Origin: Trichaptum fuscoviolaceum
Taxonomy: Eukaryota > Basidiomycota > Agaricomycetes > Hymenochaetales > Trichaptaceae
Direction of reading: 5' to 3'
DNA: 64,000 bases
Assembly: GCA_910574455.1 (NCBI GenBank)
Contig: CAJSYZ010000001.1
Location: forward strand, 845,961-909,960
Both the position numbers and the translations under genes were made by a program. Below, one piece after another: positions 47,151-58,678 of this stretch. How positions within the stretch are numbered: the stretch's first letter is position 1; each line of letters starts with the position of its first letter. Under the pieces are notes generated by a model that saw only the letters and a program-made list of their open reading frames with translations, searched no databases and had not been told where the DNA came from.

Positions 47151-48370
47151 TGCGATTTGTCAGTGCTTTGAGATATGTAAGCGGAGAAAAAAGCGGCTTT
47201 CCCCATAATGAGGTTCACTTCACTGGAAACCCAGTATCCGATTCCGTATCTACTTACTGGACCTAGTTGATGCACTTAAAGCATATGAATTCTTGTGAGT
47301 TGCAACCCGTTATGCGATGCCGATCTTGTGCTCAAAGTGTAAAATATTTCGTTTCGTAAGAGCTTGCCGCCTCGCGAAAGGTAGTTAGAGTTATTCTCAA
47401 GCCGAGGTACTGTATAGTCACATTTCAAAGCAAGGCCAACAATATACATAATTAGAGAGATTATTTTCGCTCAGCAACTTGGATTCTCATGCACATTCAC
47501 CAACCCTCTTCAGAAAACGAGATGGCGCATGCCGGAGGTCAATGAGCCATATACATACATACAAGTTGGCTTCGGCCAAGATGTTTTATTAAGAAAAGCA
47601 TGGTAGTTTGTGGAGACTACATTGAAGCTGAACTTGAAGTCGTATCCGAGTCGGAGTCGAAAATGTTTCGTGGGAACTTCAAGTTCAAAGTTACGAACGC
47701 TGAGACGATCTTGAACGAAGTTGGCTTCGCTTTACCCTCGTCTAATTGTTAACAGAGTTCGTGTATAGATACGCGGAATATACTCTCCAATCTGCAAGTA
47801 ATCGGGAACAAGATTATCGTCTGACATTGACACCAAGTCCGATATTTGATGTCTCCGACTCCGAGCTGATCTCAACTGTTTTGGCGCACCGTGGCACGTT
47901 CAAACTGATGATCTTGAGTACTTGACTGCCTTCAATGGGCGCTGACTTATTTGCATCTCTGCGCTTGGTAAGACATTTGCATTCTCTCCTTCTCTGTTTA
48001 ATTAATCCTTTCTTAGGATAAGGAAATTATAGGTGCTACTGGGGTTTCGTGCTTGATCTGTGTACTGCCTCCGAGTCCCTAACTTAAACCGCGACCTTCA
48101 AGTTGGCATCGAACTACCCTCTATAACACAAAAGGTAGTTGTTGACTTCATCACCTCAAGTCACCTGTCAGAGCTCCTTCCACTACTTATGATGCGCAAG
48201 ATAGTTATCACTCACTAATACTCAATAAGGCCAAAAGGGTGCACCATTCTGTTTCAAACTTTGATAATCGTGTTCATCATTTCTAGCATGCTGCGCAGTC
48301 ACTGATATAAAGGCAGGTCTTGGACGCTGTCATGCTCTGATCTCTGCCTTCCTCCCACTTGATCCTAGTT
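47151..48370. other. Intergenic
   Basis: No gene seen. Holds the upstream region of DUF6533 copy 2, including the motif listed at 47841. Confidence 0.5.
47841..47865 (+). repeat. Upstream motif shared by DUF6533 copies 2 and 3
   Basis: GATGTCTCCGACTCCGA here matches GACATCTCCGACTCCGA at 50496-50512, each 300-530 bases before a DUF6533 start. Probably remnant of the duplicated promoter. Confidence 0.5.
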
Positions 48371-50026
48371 ATGTCCTCGTCGCTTGATCTCGCCAAACTG
48401 GAGTTAAGAATTGCAAACCAAAACGTGAACGAATATACAAGGGTAGCATCACTGACTCTCCTCGTTTATGAAATAAGCTGCGTCCACTCTGTTATTTCTT
48501 GCTCACGTGTTCTCAAAACTAATGTTAGCGTGCTGTCTTCCGTAGTCATTACCATGGAAGAAGAGGTAAATATGTTATACCAGAACCATCATCGCTATGG
48601 TACTGAATGACTGAATACAGGTTAAATACTTTTGGGTGAGATACCTCAAAAGCTTCGCATAGCAAATATAACGGAGTTCATTCGCTTGCTGAAAACCCCC
48701 ATGCATAGATCGGCCGCGTCAGTCTCGTGCAAGCCGTCTTCTTTCTAGTGAATTGTATAGATTACCCATCTTGACTCGAGCTTACGAAACTTAGAACCGT
48801 TGGAATGGTTTAATTTCTGCGGCACTCGATACGCTAGGTCGGTATCCCGGAGCTCAGTCATGATCGAAAAAGACCTCTGACTTGCTTATGAGGTTTTTTT
48901 TATGTTCCTAACTTGAAATTGTAAGCCATTCTCGCTCTACCATATTATTGTCCCTAATTCTTGAACGTTTTGAAGCTGTAAGAGATTATGGGTATTCTGA
49001 CTTGTCGCGAACTTTTATGTCATTCTTAAGGCAGATATATGGGATGGTTGCACCAATTGACTGGTACGTGAACTCCCTCTATCCTTCACCGTACAAAGCA
49101 ATACTTTGACGCTTAAGCAAACTTTACTTGCTATGCAGGCTGGCTCACGATCTCCATATTGGACAGTATGAGTGTCTCCTTATCGGTAGGATTTAGATTT
49201 TAACAAATAGAACTTTCAGTCATTCTACTCGTCAGAGTTGTCGCGTTATATGAAAAAAGTATACCATTTATCATAAACTTCACGTTTCTGTACCATGAAG
49301 CTAAAGTTGGCTTAGGAAGAATCGTCACCATCTTCCTTTCTGCTATTTTTGTTTTAGAAGTAGCAATCACAATGTTTCTTCTTCTGCATATTGAGTTACG
49401 ACTAGACTGTATGTGAGACTCTTTATTCACTCATATTATTTCCATTCTGACCTTCTCTTAGTTATTGTAGAGTCTCTAACCAAGAGCAATCCCGATTGTG
49501 CCGCTGCGGACTTTCTGGCTCTATGGGCAACAGGGTTTTGGTATGTAGTGATTCTATCCTTGTGGCTGAATCAGTGAAGTCTCATTATACCGCGAGCAGG
49601 ATACCACCTATGATCTATCAATTTGTTACACTATGCCTTGTCATAGGAAGAGCAAAGAGGATTGTAGCAAGAAGAACACGACTAGAATCACGGCTTCTTT
49701 CCGTATTGGTGCAAGACCAGGTGCTTTACTTCCTTGCGTATGTTTACTTTCGGCTAGTCGCGTCAAGCTATCTGATTGAAACCAATAACAGTGTTATTGT
49801 CAGTGGCTGTACAAGTATTATGGCTTACTGGATAGACGACGATAACTTTCGTAGTGCTGCTTCGGGATTTGCGTACGCAATACCATGTATTATTGGGAGT
49901 CGATTGTTGGTAAACCTGAAGGAGGTCGCGGAGCAAGATTCGTTATATGCTCTAGGAGGAGCTCGGGGAACGCTGAGCGGCATGGTGTTTGGCGTGGCTG
50001 CTACAAGCAATGAGGAGGAGGATTAA
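48371..50026 (+). CDS. DUF6533-like multi-pass membrane protein, copy 2
   Basis: Best preserved of three tandem copies. Start MSSSLDLAKLELRIANQNV; SLTLLVYEI then ITMEEEVKYFW is the DUF6533 signature (YD-x-LT-x2-EV-x2-W). Later exons: CGWLTISILDS, VILLVRVVALYEKSIPFIIN, IVTIFLSAIFVLEVAITMFL, CAAADFLALWATGF, RLESRLLSVLVQDQVLYFLA and the C-terminal AASGFAYAIPCIIGSRLLVN-LKEVAEQD, ending in NEEED at 50026. Six or more membrane segments. The stretch 48660-49030 has no clean exon and frames change there, so this copy too may be damaged. Function of the family is unknown. Confidence 0.55.
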
Positions 50027-50809
50027 AGCACTGAGTATACACAGAATCTGCGTTGGCTTATCGGACGGTTGCCTAATTTACTGTTCGATTCTGTATTCTG
50101 TTCCGTCAATCCACTATACTGCATTCGGGGCGAACGAGTGTCCTGACTTTGCTCTACTCAAGCCACTGCGATATAGCTAGGATATGATATAGTGTCAGAG
50201 ACCCTGAATGTTTGGTTAGTGTAAGTCACCTGTGTGGTTGAGGAAGAAGGAATTAGACAAGGAAAGTGTTTGAGCCTCGACGGAGTTTAAGAAACCCGGA
50301 GAATTCAAACTCCGATAGTAAAGTTCGTGAACGTGAGGTTCTCTCGGATACCTGAACCACCATCATGACTACGAAGAATGCTACCCGGTTTTCCTAACTG
50401 CATCACAATCATATAGCTCAGTATGAGATATCCAGAAAGCTGGACTTCCAATTATGACTTGACTTGAAAGGCTAGAGCGCCGGATATCAGACTATGACAT
50501 CTCCGACTCCGAATCAACAAGAAGACATCTATTTCCGTCTACAAAGGCATTCTCTCCTCATGAATATACCATTTATTTCCTTCCTTCCCTTCAGCATGTT
50601 GGGGTGAATGCTCCATCACGATGAAGTGCGTACATTAACCTCCGATGACAAAGCCGCAAGAACTGTTCTCGGACCAGTGAAGGAAACGCTATGTAACAGA
50701 TGTAGTAGAGCTCTTCCTTGTCGATGGTTTACACTGTGGAATTGTCTGTACGTATTAAATAGACCAGTTTAAGTTTAGCACACGGTTGTAAGAGAACGGG
50801 ACATCAGAT
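50027..50809. other. Intergenic
   Basis: Upstream of DUF6533 copy 3; holds the shared motif at 50496-50512. No gene seen. Confidence 0.5.
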
Positions 50810-51610
50810 ATGATCTTCGACCTTACTCTTGCCCAAACTTATAGGATGGTCTCTTCAATGGGTACGGTTAAAACAACCAAAATATTCACTGCATATGGAG
50901 TGGAGACACATGTAAGTTTGGCCTCACTCACCCTTATCATATACGAAGCAAGCTGCGTAAATCTCATTGTAGATTTACATAGTACAGTCGGCTCGTAAGA
51001 TTTCTTACACCTTTTCTTGCAATCTGTTAGCAAGCCTCTCAGTCACCTTGGAAAAAGAGTTAACACCTATCAAATATCTCGAAACAATTATCTCTCTCTC
51101 ATCCTCGTCACCTCCCCCGCAGTAGTGGCTCAGATCTTGTTCTCAGGGGGAACTCGCATAAAACCAGTCCAGAGCATCTATTTCTTGGTAAGATATGTCC
51201 TTCCCATTTTGACATATTGCTTATAACGATAGTCAGAATCGCTTTAGTAGCGTTCAATAGTTGATCGCGAGACTGTCAGTATAGAGATAGCCGAGTATCT
51301 TGGCTCTGATTTCCTTGTCTTGTGGGTGACAGGATACTGATGTATATATATGTACTACAAATTTGATCAAACAATACCGTGACTTTTGAGCTTCGAAATG
51401 GTAAGAGCACGACATATGTATGTACATATCGTCCGAGTCAGCGAAAGGTATCCGCCACTTTTTCGACTTCTGTCTGTGCTACTAGTTAAGAATCAAGTGT
51501 TGTATTTCTTTATGTGAGTATTATCCATTAAAAGCCATCATGTTTCTTACTTTTCCACCTCCAGTATGATCGCTCGCGACATAGCCTATTTGTACTATAG
51601 AAACACCTAA
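50810..51610 (+). pseudogene. DUF6533-like membrane protein, decayed copy 3
   Basis: MIFDLTLAQTYRMVSSMGTV leads to SLTLIIYEAS (compare SLTLLVYEIS in copy 2), then TLEKELTPIKYLE. Beyond, only fragments remain: ILLITIVRIALVAFNS then a stop, YLGSDFLVLWVTGYW near 51295, and RYPPLFRLLSVLLVKNQVLYFF near 51450-51515. Several frames and stops separate them and the C-terminal exon is missing. A pseudogene by duplication and decay. Confidence 0.6.
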
Positions 51611-51993
51611 TCCGTGGATTAAATCTTCTACTTGCAGCGGTAACAAGCATTAGCCCCTTTCAAGTTGGGCAGTCAGTACTGAGGCACTGGGTTCTTCGAA
51701 AACGTCAAGTAAATACCGTACCACAAATGGTGCAAGGGAAAAGAAGCTTCTATAAAGTAGACTGCTTCGCTCAAGATATACATAGTATAGAGAGGTACAT
51801 GGTGGTTTAAGGAGATTACAACATACGGTGGTTATAGATGTTAAGATAACCCTATGAGATGAACTCTGTTGAATCTTTGTTTTTATTTTTTTAAAATCTG
51901 TCTCATTTTTCAGGATCTCCCCCCCTTTTTTTCGCCACTGCAACATAGAGCAAGACACTAGAGAGCATCTGAGGAGCAGATCTACTGCCATCG
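51611..51993. other. Intergenic
   Basis: 3' flank of the histone gene (-), T-rich on one strand. No gene seen. Confidence 0.5.
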
Positions 51994-52850
51994 TCACGGT
52001 TCACCACGGAGCTTACGAGCAAGCAGAATATCCTTCGGTTGGCTGACATTGAAATATTGAGCGTAAGGACAGTGAGTAAGATAGCCATGAACTCACATGG
52101 TTACACGCTTAGCATGGATAGCCGCGCTGTTGGTATCTTCAAACAGAGACACAAGATACGCTGATACGCACCATAGCATTGACAATACCGAGTTTGTATA
52201 ACGTGGGGGCGGGGTGGCGGTGAGTCAGCGGAGCCGACGTTGCTTTAGTGCATGACTCACCTTCAGCAGACTCCTGAAGGGCCATGATGGCGGACGACTG
52301 GAAGCGCAGGTCAGTCTTGAAGTCCTGCGCGATCTCCCGCACAAGTCGCTGGAAGGGCAGCTTGCGGATGAGGAGTTCCGTCGACTTCTGATAGCGACGG
52401 ATTTCGCGAAGTGCTACCGTGCCCGGACGAAAACGGTGGGGCTTCTTAACACCACCCGTGGCGAGCGTCTGGCACCGAGCGGCGATGTAGTAAGCGCAGC
52501 AGGAACTCTATATTAAGGACGATAAACACGAACCTTGAGAGCAGTGCGTTTCGCTGCTAGTGGGATCGGCGGGTGCAGAGTTTTGCCTCCCGTAGACCTT
52601 CGCGGAAGTTGCTAAACGAGATTCGACGTGAATGAAGTTGAAAGAAAGAGTAAGAGTAATTTAAAAATGACGAAAGAGAGGCGACGCCGGGAAGGGAAAA
52701 TGGGAGGCAGGAGGGCCTTCGATTTCATATGCAGGTCATAACAGCTCGATCTGCGATGATAAAAGGGGATGGACATCGACCAACTCTTTTCGGCGGTCTC
52801 GAGAGCCTTCTTAGAGTGTAGGGATGAGTAGTCACCTTTGTGCGAGCCAT
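51994..52850 (-). CDS. Divergent histone H3 variant
   Basis: Five exons (52850-52836, 52611-52534, 52468-52261, 52160-52097, 52042-51994) join in frame to 137 residues. The fold is canonical H3: [91 protein letters not shown]. Exon 1 is MARTK, as in normal H3, but the tail then reads [20 protein letters not shown] and [16 protein letters not shown]4 and K14 are kept, position 9 is Arg, and positions 15-32 are rewritten and two residues longer. The C-terminus lacks the usual RS/RA. It lacks the long loop 1 expected of CENP-A. All splice sites are GT-AG. It could be a functional variant or a recent pseudogene of a replication-type H3; no stop or frameshift is present. Confidence 0.8.
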
Positions 52851-52962
52851 TGTTAGGGACTTAAACAGAATATTTGTTTCGAGTTGTCCTGATTATCAGG
52901 AAGAGATCGATGTTGCAGTTCGAGATCAAGAGGGAATCTCGACGACTCGTCGCACTGCTGGA

Positions 52963-52969
52963 TTTTATA
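52963..52969 (-). promoter_or_regulatory. TATA box of the H3 variant
   Basis: TATAAAA on the minus strand, about 113 bases before the start codon at 52850. Supports a live promoter. Confidence 0.45.
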
Positions 52970-53703
52970 TGGCTCGGTCCTCTCTTCTTCTCACGAGAAG
53001 AGCGCTGAGTCAGTTCCTGGCCGTTCTCCAGTTGGTGGTGCATGTGATGTGAGATGATGGTACCCAGATCTGTCGGAGTCCAATAGGTCATGGGTAACCC
53101 GAGAAATATTTGTTCGTGGTTTGGAGAGTCGTAAGTAAGGGCTATCATTCTCTTTTAAACATCAAAAGCAAGAATATATTCACGAAATGGTCTTTAGCCT
53201 GGTATTTTCCGGTGTATATGGACGGATCGGTGACGAGGGGCGACATGTGTATAGTTCAAATCCAGACCGCCGAGTTTCCTAGGGAAACTGATATGTCTGT
53301 AGAAGACAAAGTCAGGTTCTGAATATGGATATATATTAGGGCAGGAATCACATACTACCAAGAAGAGGGACCAGAAACCTAAAGAGCAAATTGTTTTGAA
53401 GTCGTCTAAGACGCCTGATTGCCTCTAACGAAAACACACTTGCGATTTGTTTCTCTCACATACCCAGATATGAGTCCATCTGAGGATATAAAAAAGTTAG
53501 GATATTATGGATACAAAGACATATCTGAATGTGAAGACGTCATGTAAATGAAGAGCGGGGCACATATTGACTTTGAGCAACATGATCGATGAGCACTGCT
53601 CATCGTGAGTACTTGATTTTGGGGTTTACCGATGTTCAGCATCGAGCTCAAGGACTTTCTGCAATAATATCTAGACACCATGCTTCTCTGCAGGACGTTG
53701 AAA
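52970..53703. other. Intergenic
   Basis: Upstream of the H3 variant. No histone H4 gene is present here, although H3 and H4 are often divergent pairs in fungi. No gene recognised. Confidence 0.5.
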
Positions 53704-53985
53704 TTATGGTACAATTAGTTGCATAAAGAAGAAGGTGGATGTTTTAGACAAAGGAGTGACAGTAGTGTGCAAATCGAGTTCATGTGGTGTCGGAGTTGGA
53801 ATGTCCTTCGTGGGAATTTGAGGACTTTCAAATTTGCGGCCTTCACTGGAGTTTCCATTCTCCGGTTGTGCTTGCAGGACAGCACAGTCTTGAGGTCGGA
53901 AAACAGACGCCAATATCTTCCGTGTCTTCTCCTGAATATTTTCGTTGAATGGATTCGAAGGAGCTCTGTAAATTTGGCGCGACAT
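53704..53985 (-). CDS. Hypothetical small protein
   Basis: Open frame of 93 residues from ATG (MSRQIYRAPSNPFNENIQEK) to a stop at 53704. Polar, Pro- and Glu-containing, no Cys cluster, no membrane segment. Composition is protein-like but there is no recognisable family. May be one exon or chance. Confidence 0.25.
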   Translation of the reverse strand: MSRQIYRAPSNPFNENIQEKTRKILASVFRPQDCAVLQAQPENGNSSEGRKFESPQIPTKDIPTPTPHELDLHTTVTPLSKTSTFFFMQLIVP

Positions 53986-54426
53986 CTACACGGAGAACGC
54001 GGAATATTAATGGTCGTCGTATTCCGTTATCTTACTTTCGCCTTTTGTCATGTTGATTCAGGTGAGCACAATCTATCCTGTAGAACGTGGAATTCCTTCT
54101 TATACCCTTGACAACATATCTGTAGGCGATTTGGATCCTACATCCTTGAGCACAGCAGTGCATGGCATACTAGTCATGTAGGACCCAACTTCGGATTCTA
54201 TACGTTGGTGTGTTCTCTCCTATCAATTGATGAGAGTCTCGTCGAAACTAACAGTCTAGTCTGATGGGGCGGCGTAGTGTTCATTTTTTCATCCTGCGAG
54301 TCATGTTGCACCGGAAGTCACGCAGTCTCGGAATTATAAATTTCAAGGGCTACCGAGTTATAAGGCACAGTTTGGAGTCTTTGGACGCCCATATTTTTCA
54401 ACAACGGAAACAAAGATTATATCTCA

Positions 54427-55136
54427 ATGACTTCTGCTCGAGAAAACGCCTCTGCGCAGGGCATACATATTACTGGCACCCCTGCTCTCCCTTTACACTT
54501 CCCGGATGGCTCTAGAGACGTCCAGGCGAGTTTCGACTCTCCTGAGCGCCTTCCAACGCCAACCGTGTCTCAGACAGAACGTACTAAACCATGCAAGGCT
54601 TCTAATAGCACAGAGCGAAACATGAAGCCATGTGCGAGCTGCAGAATCAGTCGACAAAGAGTATGTTGCTACAATTCCGTTACGATTATGAGTAAGAGCC
54701 AGCTCACAGTGTCTATAGTGCATTGTAGTCCAACACGATCCACATCTGTGTGAGCGCTGCCAGAGGCGTGGGGAATTCTCCTGTGTAATGCCTGAGCCGA
54801 AACGTAGGACCAGGAAACGCACAGTGGCGGTAAGTGAAACGGTTAATAGCGGTGGCTGTATTCTTACGAGAAGTGTAGTCTTCGAGAGGAAATACACTGC
54901 CTCAATATCAACAAAACATTGTAAATCAAACTGTCACTACCTCTCAAGAATCTCTGGGATCCAGTGCTTTTCCAAATGTCACTGCCTCGACCGTCGGACG
55001 TATAGACTCCAATCTGTACGTGGATGGAGATGCGGCTTCGTTGTTTAGCTATAGTATGCCTGTTCGATCATGGAACTGGCCTTTCGAGGGCAATGACAGC
55101 GCTTCTGGTCTCATTTCGACAAGATTTGGCGGATGA
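54427..55136 (+). CDS. Small Zn2Cys6-type protein B
   Basis: Three exons (54427-54660, 54719-54829, 54879-55136), all phase 0, give 200 residues. N-terminal 65 residues are Pro/Ser/Thr-rich; then CASCRISRQRC, nine residues, CERCQRRGEFSC, spacing C-x2-C-x6-C-x9-C-x2-C-x7-C, followed by the basic PEPKRRTRKRTVA. The C-terminal part is Ser/Asn-rich and ends GNDSASGLISTRFGG. The intron before the third Cys is at the same place as in the genes at 35699 and 60300, and the second intron follows the basic patch as in the latter. Likely nuclear DNA-binding; no activation or dimerisation domain visible. Confidence 0.75.
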
Positions 55137-55263
55137 TATGGTTCAATTCGTCTACATCAGTAACTTCGTTTCTATGCTAATTGATATCTTCTCCCTAATG
55201 ATATTTAATCGCACTACCTTACAACTTGACTGGCCTAGATCAATGGCATATTTATGCCAATAC

Positions 55264-55302
55264 ATTAAGTAACATCCACTACCATAGTGGATGATACTTA
55301 AT
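55264..55302. repeat. Long near-perfect hairpin
   Basis: Arms ATTAAGTAACATCCACTA and TAGTGGATGATACTTAAT pair over 18 bases with one mismatch and a three-base loop (CCA). It lies 128 bases after Zn2Cys6 gene B in AT-rich DNA. Could be a transcript-end hairpin, or the fused ends of a small inverted-repeat element. Confidence 0.7.
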
Positions 55303-55507
55303 CTATATTATTTTCTCGACCTTTGTATCGAATAGCCTTTAAAAAACTAAATAAATAAAATACTAATATATATTTTGACCATCATGATGGCTCGGCGCAC
55401 GTGTTCGCGTTCAACACTGGCATCCGAGTCGCGTCCTACTTCCGTTCAAGCGACGGGGAGACTCTTTCAACTCTATCGTTCTTACGCGTTCATTGCCGTT
55501 GGTAACG

Positions 55508-56626
55508 ATGAGTACGCTAGCTTTGTCGGCGTATATCAACGCCTATCGATCGCTCCTGCAGCCTATTCCTCCATTCACTTGGTTTGGCTCGTCTATCAGT
55601 TTGTTCGATGTAGGGGCTGCGTTACGTCTGTGTGTCGTTCTTCGGCAGTTGCGCGAGATGGGCCTTCAGCATTACCAGAAATCTGAACGTACCCGTAAGG
55701 GTGAGGCGAGCGGGTCGGAATTGCGAGGCAAGGAGGTTGAGAATGCCAGTCTCATCAAGAGCATCGCAGTGACGTTTGTAGTTGTGTATGGAGGAGAGAC
55801 GATTATGAGTATGTCCCCTCGTGAATTCCGAACTTTGAGTCAAGCTAACGGAATGTATTCTCAAAAGATCCGTGGCTAGGCGTTTCTCCGTCTTTCGTCT
55901 TTTCTCCCGTTGTACCTGCATTGTATGCCGGACTACAAACGCTCGTCGACCGTTCTCCATGGGTCCCTGCCATGTCCTTCAAGACTGAATTTCCCCTGTC
56001 TTTCTTCGATGGTTTGACGCGTGCCTTTCTGTTGTGTCAACTTATTCCGCCGGTGGTAACGACTCACTCTTCACCTGTTCTGGCCAACTCTCCTTGGACT
56101 TTAGTATTAGCATCGTTGGTGAGTTCTTTTCAAACAGTCTTTTTTCTCCGTTCTAAGAGCCCTTGAACAGATAACTGCAAATGGTGGCTTCTTCTTTGTT
56201 AATTTATTCTCAATGCTGCACCCGACGGGATGGTCAGTTGCAACCCCAGCAGAGCTTCAGGCATATGGGTGGACGACTGTAGACCTTTGGTGTGCACCCG
56301 TGACGACCGCTATCTACGCACTTCTAACGCACGCACAACCGTTCTGGGCGGAGCTTCACGCGTTGCTCTTTTCATGGGCAGTACCATACGTGCCTGCCGA
56401 ATACCACACCGGTCTTGGGATAAGCTCAGAAACTGGTGCAAAGGCTAAATGGGTCAGTCAGGCTGTTGATCCCGAGACCGCAAGGGCGGCGTGCGCGATC
56501 TTTCTGACGACACTATTCGTGACGCGAACTGTGAAGAACTTTGGAGGGCAGTATGTGAAGGATTTGCGCGGGGAAAAGAGGAAAGTGATACGCGCTAGTA
56601 AGTCGTTTGACTCCAGAAAATCTTAG
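55508..56626 (+). CDS. Conserved-looking multi-pass membrane protein
   Basis: Three exons (55508-55808, 55868-56118, 56171-56626) give 335 residues starting MSTLALSAYINAYRSLLQPI. Features: PFTWFGSSISLFDVGAALRL, SLIKSIAVTFVVVYGGETIM, NPWLGVSPSFVFSPVVPALY, FDGLTRAFLLCQLIPPVV, ITANGGFFFVNLFSMLHP, and RAACAIFLTTLFVTRTVKNF near the end, with a basic C-terminus GEKRKVIRASK. Five or so membrane segments, several with Pro/Gly breaks, loosely like TRIC-type or other ER channels, but I cannot assign a family. Start chosen as the first ATG in the frame after 55400. Confidence 0.7.
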
Positions 56627-56977
56627 TGATTAACTGACATCTTGGCAAGAAGCTGATGGCAGAAAGCTGAAGATGAAGACTCAATGACGTCAATGAGATC
56701 TTCTGAATAACCACTTAAACTTACATGATAATGAATGGCTCGCGAATGTTTTAAGGCTGGATAAGATTAGATAAACATTAGTGCATACGAGATGATTTGC
56801 TTGGAAATATCTAGAGTATGTGAGCTTTCATCTTCTGAACTATTATCATCGCTTATTTACGCCTATCTACAGGGAACATGACTTGCTTGCTTTATAATCT
56901 ACAAATGCTGTTTCATAAATTCATGATCATAATGATATATATCGACTTCAAAGCTCCTCGAGCCAACATCTCACGAA
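56627..56977. other. Convergent intergenic region
   Basis: 3' flanks of the membrane protein gene (+) and the gene at 56978 (-). No gene seen. Confidence 0.6.
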
Positions 56978-58678
56978 TTAGTCGTGCTGCCATGCTACGG
57001 GAGTGGGTGCCATCTCGAAGTTAATACCATCGACGGTCACAATCCGTAACGGTGAAGGCTTTGATCGAAATGGCTTTTTGACGGGTAGATCCACATCTGA
57101 CGAAGAATCAGACGAATCGGAAGCAAAAGCAATGCTCCTGGGTCTTATTTCTGGCACAAGGTGAGTCTACACTGGTTGAGCAATAAAATGATAATGCTTA
57201 CCTCCAGCTTTCGTGTGTTTCGTCATCAAATGGTACAGATCCCAATCATAGTACAGGAATTGGAAGAAGACGGGGTACAGCGCGTCCTCTCCCTCATCTA
57301 GCCTACGAAGATTTTCTCGCTCCTGGGTAGGAGAGGTTCTTCCATTCTCATCACTGAAGTACGTTCGAGCAATGCACGCTCGCATCTATGGTTAACGCTG
57401 TGATCAATACTGACTCGTGCTTCATACTTGATATCTCACACCTTTCTAGGCATTCTCAACCATTCCCACTGGGCTAATGGAATATCGCGTTGTATCACGC
57501 GATAATAGCCGTAATATTTCGCCTCGTTGTTCCGATGGGTAACAAAGATGTGGCAGCCTCCGTAATTGCAAGTCGCTTGCAGCTTCAGCATATCGTACAA
57601 TGACCATGCACAGGGTACGACATATCCATGTGCACCAGGCCGGAATGAAAGAGGAGATGGCAGAAACTCGCTATTGTCAATCGTAAGGAATTCTGATCCG
57701 GACTGAGTCATTTCGTCAGTTCTATCATGTATTACTTTCAGGGCTAGTGGAACTCACATGAAGATTAGAGACGAGATCAACCGCCCCTTTGGATAGGGCG
57801 TGACTAGGCACTTTCAGCTCTTCCTTGTAATTGTCTCTGAACATTTCCAAAACCAGCTCCCTGACCGCCGCCGGACGTGATTTCGCGCAATCGGAAGCCT
57901 TGCTCCACACGGATTCTGACTCCGAAGCTGCATCGTACGAAGTGGGCGTATCTGAGGTGTAGCCCGTAGACGGAGAGGAGTATAAGGAAATGATGGAACT
58001 GCGGCGGCTCCGTGAGTCCGACTGAGGAGGTGTAAGGATGATCGATGGGGTTGGAGAGGTGGCTCGGGACGATGGACGGGACGAAAGGATTGCTCGGCCT
58101 CTGGGATCTAAGATTGGTACATCCAGTGAGTCGGATGCCCTGTGACTTCTCGCCCTTGATTGCGTGTTGGCTGAGTCCGGCCCTGTCAGCAACTCAGCCT
58201 GTGACCTCCTCATAGGAGTGGGTGGACGCGCAAGAGGCGGCGGAAACCTCGGTGACGACGGGAGTGAATAACGTGGATTCGTCACCGAGCTCAACAAGTC
58301 ATTACAGCTGCGCGCTTGACGCAGCTGATGGGAGCTCGTTTGGGACGAACCAGAGAATGGTGCAGAGTTCTTTGTACGTCATGAGTGAGAAGAATGTGTA
58401 ATTGTCTGCAAAGGGTAACTCACGCCAAGAAGAACAGCAGTAGGACCAGAAGGCTGCGCCATAACATCGAATATACCCCTCGAATAACTTTCCGGGGCGG
58501 GATAAATGTCGCAGGAGAATGTGTCGGTATCGTCGTAGAAGAGAGGTGTGGTCTGTTGTGTCATCGCCCATAAATACGTTCGCAGCGCTGCGACTGGCCA
58601 CCCATCCACTGTGGTTTCGAGCTTTGAACCGCGGTCGAGCGCGTCGAATGTGGTTGCGCGAGCCACACAAGCAGCCAT
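56978..58678 (-). CDS. Unrecognised basidiomycete-type protein
   Basis: Five or so exons. Begins MAACVARATTFDALDRGSKL, with TVDGWPVAALRTYLW and DIYPAPESYSRGIFDVMAQP. A long disordered Ser/Pro/Arg part follows (PRFPPPLARPPTPMRRSQAE, RSRRSSIISLYSSPS). A folded C-terminal part has PAAVRELVLEMFRDNYKEEL, LTIDNSEFLPSPLSFRPGAH, GYVVPCAWSLYDMLKLQA, YYGYYRVIQRDIPLAQWEWL and LYPVFFQFLYYDWDLYHLM. The last exon is acidic-Ser-rich and ends APTPVAWQHD. No catalytic motif I can name. The folded part reads like the uncharacterised DUF domains found only in mushrooms. No signal peptide or membrane segment. Confidence 0.65.

Noticed and set aside
51994..52850. H3 variant as the centromeric CENP-A
   Set aside because: The fold lacks the longer loop 1 and the divergence expected of CENP-A; it is closer to replication-type H3.
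52851..53703. Search for a divergent histone H4 gene
   Set aside because: No H4 peptide was found on either strand upstream of the H3 variant.
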